A DNA stretch of 64,000 nt from the NCBI GenBank assembly GCA_024449915.1, contig JAMZAV010000108.1, forward strand, positions 1,302,001 through 1,366,000, read 5' to 3'. Under the pieces are notes generated by a model. That model saw only the letters and a program-made list of their open reading frames with translations, made no database searches and was not told the origin of the DNA. Positions within the stretch are counted from its first letter, which is position 1, and each line of letters begins with the position of its first letter. This stretch comes from Sweltsa coloradensis. Taxonomy: Eukaryota > Arthropoda > Insecta > Plecoptera > Chloroperlidae. The position numbers were made by a program, and so were the translations under genes. Positions 48,899-58,930 of the stretch are shown in pieces.

Positions 48899-49902
48899 TA
48901 TATATATACTGTATAATATATTTTTTAAAATTTATTATAGTCTTCTCAATTTGCGTTGAACTAAATATTGAGACAGTAATTTAGGATGACACATTTTTAA
49001 TAGAGCAATATGTGGTCTCCCTGATTTTCCTTCTCCTTCCAAGATATTTCCAATTGAATAATATGCTATTTAGTATTTTTTACCGTTGAAAGAGTGCTTA
49101 TATATTGAAACTTGAAACCCTTCCAAGAATCAAAATTGTCAAGTTTGACTTCTATCTAAAATATTAAAACAATGCAGGTAGTAATGCAATTTAATTACTA
49201 TTACTAATCAGTAACTAATCAACCTATTGCATGATACCACTGTTTGGCATATGAGGGACAACTTTCATCATGTTAACATTTGCAGCCTGAACCTTTCGTC
49301 AACACTTTCAGACCGATCTAACGGACAGCGAGAGTTAACGAAAGGTTACGCTGCATTAGAAAACATGCTAGAGTTTGTAGACGGGCTCTCGATTGTTTAT
49401 ACCTGTTGTCTATCATGGTGTTAAGATCTTCCATTATTGAAAGTGCAAGTTAGTGACACGTTGCTATGCTGCGACCCTTGCCCTTGGGACGATCTGGTAT
49501 AAGGTAGGCTGACAATCTATCAACTTCTATCTAGCTCACATGAAAGTATGGCCCCTGGCTTATGGTTGCCGCAGGATTCTTTGTTTTAGCTTTTTACCAC
49601 TGTGGGCTTGTGTTTTGTTTGTTAGAAAAGTATTGGTTTTTATTTATTTAACTTATATTAAGGTACTTAATAGGTAGTGATGTTTGCAAATGTCCTTCTA
49701 TAATGCTTTCAAACTTTTTGCTTTGTGTGTATTTTTTGTTAATAATTTGAGTACCTACAGTATTTGAATTAATTTGAATACTATTGGGTCTACATAGTGT
49801 ATTTCAAGTTTTACGATGTGCTTATTCCTCTTGGCTGCTTTTTACCTCTCAGATTACGATTTGTACTGAATTATTCTAAATTTATTTCATTTGCATGGTT
49901 AT
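48899..49902. other. Esrp intron
   Basis: AT-rich; nothing recognised. Confidence 0.7.
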
Positions 49903-50462
49903 CCACCCTGTTTTTCCATTTTCTGAAATATGCAACTATGTAAAAATATAGTAAATGAAATTGAAACCTGGCACTATAAGAACATCAAAACATTTTGTTT
50001 CAAATTATTATGATCGGGCACCCGGCAAATATTGCATCTTCAAAATAGTATCAAACTGCAATTTCATGTAGCACATCGTTCAATGCAGATAGTTGTGTTT
50101 CTGTGACATTAATGTTTGACTGTTTTTCTTCAGTTTAACAAAGATAAAACATATGATTTTTCGGACCCGTGTCGCCTGCGAATTTGCGAATTTTTCCGTT
50201 TTCCGATACAAATTGACAAAAATTACCGGTTATCTAAGAAATTTGGGGAACATACCAAAGTGTAAAGTGTTTTCTCTTTGTTTGAACGATGTGCTAGATG
50301 CAATTGCAGTTTGAAACTATTTTGAAGATGCAATAATTGCCGGGTGCCCGATCAGAAAAATTTGAAAAAAATTGTTTTGGTGTTCTAATAGTGTCAGGTT
50401 TCAATTTAATTCACTACATTCTTACAAAGCTGCATATTTTAGAAAGTGGAAAAACAGAGTGG
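49903..50462. mobile_element. Foldback / long-TIR element, about 560 bp
   Basis: Arms 49903-50083 and 50282-50462 are inverted copies about 181 bp long with scattered mismatches. Ends read CCACCCTGTTTTTCCA on the left and, inverted, CCACTCTGTTTTTCCA on the right; the inner ends meet at GATCGGGCACCCGG and CACATCGTTCAA. The central 198 bases include ACCCGTGTCGCCTGCGAAT. No coding capacity. A diverged single arm is at 24440-24553, showing it is a repeat family. Confidence 0.8.
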
Positions 50463-52878
50463 AACAGCCTTAACCTGAACCAAAATATACATTTTTTTGG
50501 AATGATAATGTGTAATTATGTTTTAGCACACTGTTATTTGAATCGCAGTTGTTCGAGATTTTTTTTATAATTTGGATTTATAACTAATTTGGGTGTAGCC
50601 AACAAACTACACTACTAACCCTTATATGTTTGGAAGCTGCTTGGGGGAATGAAGAATTATTCATGCCCGTTTCTTAATAATTTGATACACTACGTACACA
50701 ACATTTAGTTAACGTTTTAAGCTAACGTTTGTCTCGCATACTTCACCAATATGCTCCTCCAGTGGTTTCCAAATATATTTAGATAACCTGATGCCTCGTG
50801 TTCGTCAAAAGTAAGGCCTCATTAACCCGTAGGCAACGTATACCTTACGACACCAGCCTTGCATTCAGTAAAATATTTCGAGGATTTGTGTTGCGAGATT
50901 TATTGAGATGCATGTGCGTGTATCATATATTGTTTGTTTGCTAGTAGTATTACTTATATCCTGCAGCAATCATAAGCTCTGACCAACTTTGAAGCAAGCT
51001 TATCAAGATAACGGCTATAAGTGCATGTATTTGCTTTACGCTCCATGTGTATTCATACATTAAAACTAATTTTAGTAGGAAATGTAATTTTCTAACTGAA
51101 TAAGACTTGACATGGTTTCTTGAATGAGAAGTTAACTATCATTGAAGTGCCAAATTTAAATGGAATTTCCATGTGCTCACAACTGCATTTGTTTCATAGC
51201 AAGCCAATGAGCGATCAGTATTTTAAATTGGGTGCCGTTCTTTGTCTTCAATTCGCCCACCGGTGACGTCAGCGTTGGTTGCTTCAGACCTCTTTATAGA
51301 ATAAAAGTTTACGTGCCACTTAAACTAACATGATTTGTGGAGACATTTTATCGCAATTGTAAAATTTTTAGCATTTAAAAAATTTGTCTGGCTACACTTC
51401 CAGAAGACACGTCAAGCTTTATTTTGTTTACCCACTGATTGAGGACGCTTTGTTCTGGCTATTCTTTCTGTGCCAGGTGATATTGTAATTGTGTGATCGC
51501 CTGCAGTGTTGGTTTGGTGGACTAGTAGCTGGTGCACGATCCGCCCACATCTCTGACTGACTTAATAACACAACGCGTGACATGGTGGTAACTCATTGAT
51601 TTCATTGATTGATTTCTCTTTAAGAAGGAATAGGACACGTATTGATAGTTTGTAAATAGCTATTCGTTTGGCCAGGAAACACCCAACGTTAATGAGACTT
51701 TACATAGTTGTCCAGAAAGCATTCATGGACAGCCCTAGACTTGCTCATAGATTATAATCATGTTATAGCCAGAAAAAAGCCTGGAAATGGTTGATTTTTC
51801 GGCTTTTTAACAATATCCAAATTTGTAGATACAATTTACAGTATTTATGAAAAATTGTTTCCCGATAATTTAAAGAAAAGTTTGACAAGCCCTTTATTTC
51901 CACTTTCAAGATAATCTGTGTAAAGTTTCAAACAACTGTTGTGTCTGTTAGCCGAGCGATCAGCAATTTGCCTAAAATGCATGTCCTATATGCTCTTAAA
52001 TAATTATTTTTGGCATTGGTAGCCTTTTAAATAGTACTTAATTTTAAACTTGCTTAGAAATTACACTATTTATTTAGCAATTGTTTAAAATATACATATT
52101 GTAGTTGGTGATTGTGATTTCAATTTAGTTTCTCATATCTTATTTATCTAACGTTATGGTTTCAAAGAAAAAAATTTAAATGTGCTTAGCATTTATTCAA
52201 ATCAAATTTTATTTCACGCACAGTAGTAAAATATTGTACGATTGATCTGGAAAGAAAAATGCACATATTTTGTTGTTGGTAGCTTGTGGTTTGGGTTAGG
52301 ATATAGGCCTACATAGTTGTTTACTTGAGATTAACTTAACTGGGCAGCTTAACAAGCCACTTAACTATTTGCACATCTTAAATCTGCACTTGGAAACCTC
52401 GGAAAGTATTATACTAATTTAATGTTTGTTTATTATGTTAAGTTTCATCATCTTCGCATATTTTGGGCGTTGTGTGGAGTATTTTCAATCTGTCCCATTG
52501 GCCATTATGTAACTTCACCCTTTTGTCACTTATTATTTAATTGTTTGCAAATCGTGAATACTACTTTAAAGCTTGTGTTCTTTGTGCTATTTTTCCATTC
52601 TTTAATCATAAATTAATTTTATATAATGTTAAACATACATGTTTATCTTTGAAAATTCATTCTTTATACAAATTTTATTAAAAAAATGTCCTCAACAATT
52701 TCCACTTTAAAAAAAAAGTTATTCCTTTAAAATGTGTTTGAAATTAGAATAAATAATAATGCTTACATTTAATTGATATTTTTAGTTTCCATAATATTAT
52801 TTTAATTAATCTTCATTTAGTAACTATAACTTGTTTGACTCATTTCTCTCCTTGACTGGGGAATTTCTCCCCCCGCAG
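50463..52878. other. Esrp intron, right part
   Basis: No gene. A partial copy of the 37164 MITE lies at about 51203-51270. The acceptor TTCTCCCCCCGCAG ends at 52878. Confidence 0.7.
51203..51270 (-). repeat. Partial copy of the 37164-37304 MITE
   Basis: GCCAATGAGCGATCAGTATT followed by TTAAATT, then CCACCGGTGAC, match in order the inverted right half of the 37164 element. Limits approximate. Confidence 0.45.
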
Positions 52879-53159
52879 GTGGTACAATGTTACCTCCGCC
52901 TCCGCCGTACGGTCCCGGGGGCGCGACGTTCTCGCCCTTCGTCCCCCCCCAGCTGGTAGCCGCCCCCCGGCCGACGTTCGCCTACCCGCCCGTGTTCTAC
53001 TGGCCGTATCCGTCGCCGCCCGTCAGCCCCACATCGTACTACCACATCCAGCCGTCAGTAGCACCCGCGCCGCAAGGAACCACGCTGGTAATCATGCAAG
53101 GTCTACCATACTCGGCTAATGTGGCGGACATACTCAACTTCTTTCGTGGTTTTCCTGAG
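52879..53159 (+). CDS. Esrp: Esrp coding exon: Pro/Tyr-rich linker and first half of qRRM4
   Basis: Acceptor CCCCGCAG; two entry bases GT complete a Gly codon, so the previous exon must end in phase 1. Donor CCTGAG|GTTAGG is only moderate, exit phase 0. Protein: GTMLPPPPPYGPGGATFSP ... FAYPPVFYWPYPSPPVSPTS, YYHIQPSVAPAPQGTTLV, IMQGLPYSANVADILNFFRG, FPE. YPSPPVSPT and MQGLPY..NV.DIL.FF are also found in the C-terminal part of vertebrate ESRP1/2, so this is the C-terminal end of the protein and not a separate gene. High GC and C-ending codons stand out from the intron. Confidence 0.95.
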
Positions 53160-56100
53160 GTTAGGGGTTTACACTCTTGTAGAAATCACAGTGCATGTTA
53201 AACAGCATTCCCTGTTTTTTGTTATTGGAGCTTTTTTGTGTAACATGAAATTAACGTAATTTCCGCTGACTTATGAAGACATTTTTTTATTGGCCAAAAC
53301 ATCTTCAATATCATACAATAATATTCAAATCTAATGTCAATAATGAGAAACAAACTCATTCATGATCTCAAAGAATGTCAATTTGGATTTGTTACATAAA
53401 ATGTGGGCTATATAGCTGACGTTCCACAAATGGGTAATTAACACGAATGAGTTTATATTACTTGCGTTGAATTAATTTTTTGGGAAATTCTAGTCGCAAC
53501 TGCCTATGGAATACTTGGTTGGAATTTGGCAAAATTAAAATTACTGATTCTACAACTTTTCTAATTAAGGAGGACAAAAACAAATTGCACAGATTTCATG
53601 ATTAAAAACCAAACTAAAGCTCTCTACGCTGCTTGGTATTTTTGGCCCATAAAATTTCAACAATATCCGACGATTTTACACGTCACAAGTTGCAAAATAT
53701 AGGGAGTGCTGTTATGGGCTGGTTTCCAATCTTTCAAATTAAATTGATACCCTAGGAGTTTTCTTCTTTGCTTATAACTGTATAATGTAATCAATTATTG
53801 GTATTTTTGGTTTTTCATACCTTGTATGATATTAATCTAAATTCTGCAACAAATCCAGATCAATAATGGTAGGCCTACAGAACATTCCATCTATTTACTA
53901 AGTGTTCTAAGGTGTGCAACTTTAACTCCAGCTAATAAAAAGTCAATATGGGATTATTTTTTGGTTGGGATAATTTTTGTTTATAAAAATTAGAAAGTCA
54001 TAGACAAATTGACAAGAAGTTAAAATATTTCTCAATTTGATTCATCGGGAAACACTTCCGTAGGTGTAATTAATTATTGATTAAATGTAAATCAATCCAG
54101 AAATTACAAAATCCATCCATACCCCGCTGAGATGGATTTTGTAATTTCTGGGTTGATTTACATATGTTAAAATGTATTGTGAAAATATCTTCCATGTTTG
54201 TAGAATCATGAAGTCATCTTTCAAGACTTTTAAGAACCCTTACAAACGAAAAGTATTATTTTGAAACCTACTTTATTGTCCTTGTCGTGCGGCATCAACT
54301 GTAGCTTATTTTACAAACTTATTGCCTTTCTGTCAAGAGCTTTTGTTGTAGGGGGAAATAGCTGGATGGGGTGTACCCTTGCAATTGTTGTAACTACTTG
54401 TAACAATGAGATGGTATCTAATTTAATTTGAAGGATACTAATGATCAAGATTGGACAACACTGGCATTCTTACTTGCACCTCTATTCTAACCGTCTTAAT
54501 ATTCTAGGCAATGGTACCTGGATTCACTCAACACAAAGACATTAAATCACGTAATAGTAAAAGGTAACAACCTATTACGTACTCGCTAAGATCTGTTATT
54601 GTACGGATTAGGACTGTGGTGGCCGTTTATGTGTCTTTGTCCAATCTAATCAAATACCAGCTTGTCCTTCGTTATGGTTTTAAGGTTATAGCCTCATTAA
54701 ATTAGCATTATAGTGGGATTGGAATTTATTTCATAAAATCACCATGAATTTGTAACATTACACACACAATGAATATTCAATGGTATGCAGGCCTATGTAA
54801 GGAAAACTGCCTTTTCTGCATTTTCTGATTAAAACTGCAAATATAAGCCTGAAATTATTCTTTATTCATTTCTTTTCTAGTGAATTGAATAACTTCCGAA
54901 TATTTAGTTGGCTGATTTTGATTTGATATCATGGGCTAACTAGACCATGTACGTATTAGAAATTCTGATTTTTTGTGTTCAAATATTGTAATTTTTTGTT
55001 GATACTCTTGTGTTGTACATCCAGTATAAAAAGAAACAAGTCAAAACATATCCCTGATGTCCAAGCAGTATTTGTCCTTAACGTACAGTGTACACCCACG
55101 TTCATATTTAAATAAAGGGGTCTGGAAGATACCTACCGTTATCGATCTCGATCATGAATATTCGGTTCGTTCTGGCGCTCGGTGCCCTATATTCACAGAG
55201 CTATCACTGGCTGACGTCATCTAACAGGCTGTGGGAAATCATGGCAGACCTATTTTACTTTAGCATTTGGCCTGTTGTGACTTTAAACACTGGGCCCAGG
55301 GCGTAGTTAATATTTAAACAATGTTAGCATAACCTTAGCACAGGCATATTTCTAGTGTAGAAAGCATTAGCAATTAAGGCCAGTTTTCCTAGTGACATAA
55401 ATAATAAGCAAGCCGTTAAATCATTGCCCATTCCCTGGGGGTAGGGTATTTAGTGCTAACTTGATGTTACTTTTAAATGTGCTTTTTAGAACAAATCCGA
55501 GATTTTCCAAGTTATCTTCAGTGGTGTCGGTAAAAGATTACGCTTGATATACTTCTGAACAGTGGTGTACACCTACATAACAATTGTCGTCCACATAGAT
55601 ACATTCAAAAGACTAAGTCATTTTAACAAAATAGCCAATGTAACAAAACCATTTTGTAGTTCCCCAAGCTGATGAAACCTGATCATTATAACAAAATCAT
55701 CGATGATGTACGAAAAACTTTATTATTTTATATTTGATTCGAACTATAGTCAATTAATTATTTGTGTTGGCCTACTTTTTATGTTATCTGATTAAGGGGT
55801 AAAATTGGTGCATGGCAATTACATTTTTCATTGAATATAAAATGGCAAACATTTTACAAGGTTAACATTCAACTTGCAGGCAAATTTTTTACTGGTGATT
55901 TTTAATTGAATGGAATAATTGATTAATTACTACCTAACCTACATACTCAGCTATATATATGGCATATGGTGCTAATTTGATGAGGCTTCTGTGGTATATC
56001 AATTGCAATTGCCATTCATAGATGTACTCTTAAGAGTATTTAAATTAAAACTTGAGTATTCATGCATACAAAGTACCGGTACAGTACATTATTTTGTAAT

Positions 56101-57226
56101 GTATTATTTTATGTGCTAAGTAGGGGGGCTTATCCAAGTGAAGTTTGTACGTAATTGAAAGAAAGACTTTTACATGTAAGTTGTTAAACTCTCAAAGGTA
56201 TGTATATTGAATGGCCATTGGCAATGTTATGATGCTATATTTGGATTTTGGAGCGTGTGAAGTAAGTAGCGGTAGAACTAGAAGCATAGTGGTACAGTTA
56301 TAGTCTAAAGGAAATCGATGTCTAAATGTTAGCAACTGTAGGGCAAATGTTGCTCTAGGCCTACTATATCATTTACCAAATCTCACTTGTTAATATAATC
56401 ATTATTAACCCACATAATGTAAATTAACCTAGTTACAATGTCAACGGACGTACGTTATCGTACGACCCGCTTGTGAAATAAAAATATTGTATCAAATCTT
56501 AATAAGAATATTTTAAAATTATAACTTGAATACTACTGAAATGTGCTTCACTATTTTGACTAAAATGTACTTTTCAACACTCATTACTTTGATTGAATTT
56601 CCTTTATGACTGTACCTGTGGTGGAGGCTGTTGACATGTTTAAGTAGTTTTCATTGGGTAATAGAGGCGGGTTTCGTTGTGTGGTAAAGAGTTAAAACAG
56701 TGGTCGTTGGTCTACTTTGGTGCTGTTTGCTTCGGATTGGTGTATCAAAAGGGATTCAATAACCATTACAAACTACAGTGTGTATATAGCTCCTGTAACA
56801 TAGAATTTTGTTAACCATATCGGTAGAAGACTTTTGTTGGACACTTAAAATTGGTGTTTTTATGTTGCTGCTAAATCAATAATCCTGCATTTTTCCAAAC
56901 ACTTATTATTTATTGTTAATTGTTATACATATTTGTTTTTTATTTATCAATTTGACTGACATTTGTTACAAGCAAATGGCATCAACCATTAAAAAACAAG
57001 AGGCAGCTTTTAATGTGAAATATTGCTCTACTAAACAATCAAGTGGATGTATTTACATCGGATTAATATTTAACTATGAATAGGTAGATATTTATTATTG
57101 TAGAGGGAAAAATATTAATATGTGTAGGTAGTAGTTTCATAACTATCAATAGTCTAAGAAGAATTAGATCTATCCAGCATTTGATTGCAAATCTCTAAAC
57201 ATAATAGAATTAGTTTTTACTAGAGT
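53160..57226. other. Esrp intron inside qRRM4
   Basis: About 4 kb with no gene. A near-perfect long hairpin is at 54085-54163. A CRE-like TGACGTCA is at about 55212-55219 in a locally CpG-richer patch. Confidence 0.7.
54085..54163. repeat. Long hairpin, 33-bp arms, 13-base loop
   Basis: Left arm 54085-54117 and right arm 54131-54163 are reverse complements with one mismatch. The size (79 bases, compact loop) is that of a pre-miRNA-like stem, but near-perfect pairing also fits a tiny foldback element. It would be transcribed as part of the ESRP intron. Confidence 0.85.
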
Positions 57227-58212
57227 CAGGGGCGTTTTAACAAGTTTGGCGCCCATAGGTCCAAAACTCTGCTGCGCCCCCCCCCCCCTTATTAAATAGT
57301 GGGTTGCATCGCCAGCATCGGATTTAAAATGCTCAGGACTACCTGATTTCATCTAAGTCAACTCTCGGCGTCGGTATTTTTATAAAGGCTTCTTGCGTTT
57401 TTTCCACAAACTCCTTTGTGATACGGTGGTAGGAAATGTTATGCCACTTTCTATGGCGAGTATTGATAGTTTATTCAGACGCTCTTGGCCCATCGTCGAT
57501 CTGCAGTAGTTTTTGACACGTTTTAGATCATAACTATCGCGGACTTGTTTCAAATATTCCTCAAGAGTTTCATGCAGCAAGACAACATATCCAATATCTA
57601 TCTCAACAGATTTTAGTGTTTTACTAGTGGCGACTAGTGATATTGAATCGTTCCATTTCAAAATTCCAAAATATAGCTATGCTGGCTGTTTTTAGCAGTA
57701 GCTCTGTTGCAATATTTTCAGCTTCTTTCCTCGCAGCTAACTTTCCTGTGCGATCCTTGCAAAATTCCTCTATGCAAAGACAATTTCTGAGAAGCACTAG
57801 CTATAGAGCTTTGCAGGCTTCGGCACGAGCTGACCATCGAGTACGAGAAAGGCTTTTAACAACGGACTATTTGCCTGTCGGCTGTCAGCCATTTATGAAG
57901 TATTTCCCATCTATGTGTAGAGCACGAAAAGAAATGGTAAATGCGTTGGACTAAAAAAAAAAAAAAAAAGTGATTCGGCTATACACACGTTCTGATGAAG
58001 AAATTTAGGGAATAAGCAGAACTAGGCACCCACACTGCGAGTGGATTATGTTTTATAATTTTTGTTTGAAGACCACTCGCGAAGAATCGCGGTAGCACTT
58101 TCTTTTTTTCCCCCACCGTTTTGAGTGTTGTAGTAAATTAATCAGGGGTCGGGGGGCGCTGTCCGGCGCCCTAGGCCCGGGCCTACCGGGCCTGTGCGTT
58201 AAAACGCCCCTG
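57227..58212 (-). mobile_element. hAT element with decayed transposase, about 986 bp
   Basis: Terminal inverted repeats CAGGGGCGTTTTAAC and GTTAAAACGCCCCTG are perfect over 15 bases, and a perfect 8-bp duplication ACTAGAGT flanks the element (57219-57226 and 58213-58220). On the minus strand the interior encodes remnants of a hAT transposase, so the element retains the 3' part of its gene. It ends 200 bases before the last ESRP exon. Presence of both intact ends with a truncated gene indicates an internally deleted, non-autonomous copy. Confidence 0.93.
57380..57954 (-). pseudogene. hAT transposase C-terminal fragment
   Basis: Minus-strand frame 57661-57380 (93 codons) ends with MGQERLNKLSILAIESGI, the shape of the hAT C-terminal dimerisation domain (E-R-L-N-x-L-x-x-L-x-I-E). 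Further upstream on the same strand, in a broken frame, SLSRTRWSARAEACKAL appears (about 57845-57795), like the TRW-S-AR motif of the ZMYM-type hAT transposases. Stops and frame changes separate the two parts, and the DNA-binding and catalytic N-terminal regions are missing. It cannot make an active enzyme. Confidence 0.8.
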
Positions 58213-58412
58213 ACTAGAGTGAGTTTCAAAGAATCCATTTTAATCAACTTACAGGATAATATTAAATTCAGATGTGCGGCTCATAATGACTTGCAGGTTA
58301 TTAAGAATTAGACAGGCTTATTATAAAACATGTCTTCCCGTGTCGGTTTCTTACCATGTTGTCTTAGAAGTGTGTTTAACCTGCAGATGTTTGTGACTGC
58401 ATCTGCCAACAG

Positions 58413-58571
58413 CTAACGTCCGAATGCATACAGCTACAGCGTACGGGCGATGGACGTCCAACGGGGGAGGCCCTGGTAGCATTTCCAACGCGTATGGACG
58501 CCGAACGAGCCATTCACGAGAAGAATCGACACAACGTCGGAAACCGTTACATCGAATTATTCATGGTCTGA
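58413..58571 (+). CDS. Esrp: Esrp last coding exon: second half of qRRM4 and stop
   Basis: Acceptor CTGCCAACAG, entry phase 0, stop TGA 58569-58571. Protein: LTSECIQLQRTGDGRPTGEA, LVAFPTRMDAERAIHEKN, RHNVGNRYIELFMV. GDGRPTGEALVAF and NRYIELF are the canonical second-half strands of an ESRP quasi-RRM, so together with exon 52879-53159 a complete fourth RRM is formed. An upstream AG at 58386 would bring an in-frame stop, so the acceptor at 58412 is preferred. In vertebrate ESRP1/2, as I recall them, the equivalent fourth domain lacks this half and the proteins end in a short different tail. Confidence 0.95.
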   Translation, partial: LTSECIQLQRTGDGRPTGEALVAFPTRMDAERAIHEKNRHNVGNRYIELFMV

Positions 58572-58813
58572 TTCCGACCGACCGTAGATTATCTCTAGAA
58601 AAAACGTTGTAAAGTGATTGTCAATGCATGATAGCAAGCAAGTACATAGAAGCATTTTATTGATATTTATTATTTTTATGTCATGAAAAAGCGCCGACAG
58701 TTGTCGTCGGTGTAAGAATGAGTGTTGTTTATTTGTGCATTGCCGTCAAACTTGACACTTCAAGTTGTGACCGAAGTTTGTTGTATAGTAGTGGGATTTT
58801 GCAGCTGCTAAAC

Positions 58814-58819
58814 AATAAA
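58814..58819 (+). terminator. Polyadenylation signal AATAAA (proximal)
   Basis: First AATAAA after the stop codon, 243 bases downstream. Confidence 0.45.
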
Positions 58820-58920
58820 TTCAATGTCTAAAATGGCATTGGTATATATCAACATAAATTGTAATTCTGCTATTATGTTGTTCATAGGAACTATAACAAT
58901 ACCTATATGCTTTCACAAGG

Positions 58921-58926
58921 AATAAA
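58921..58926 (+). terminator. Polyadenylation signal AATAAA (second)
   Basis: Second AATAAA, 350 bases after the stop codon. Confidence 0.4.
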
Positions 58927-58930
58927 AACA

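Larger units (their letters stand above)
58572..58930 (+). other. Esrp 3' UTR, minimal extent
   Basis: Follows the TGA. Polyadenylation signals AATAAA occur at 58814-58819 and 58921-58926. The UTR may be longer, since the following 3-4 kb contains no gene and further AATAAA words. Confidence 0.6.

Noticed and set aside
58386..58412. Upstream acceptor CTGCAG for the last exon
   Set aside because: In the required phase 0 it reads MFVTASANS and then a stop, so the AG at 58411-58412 is the productive site. The upstream AG could only give a truncated product.
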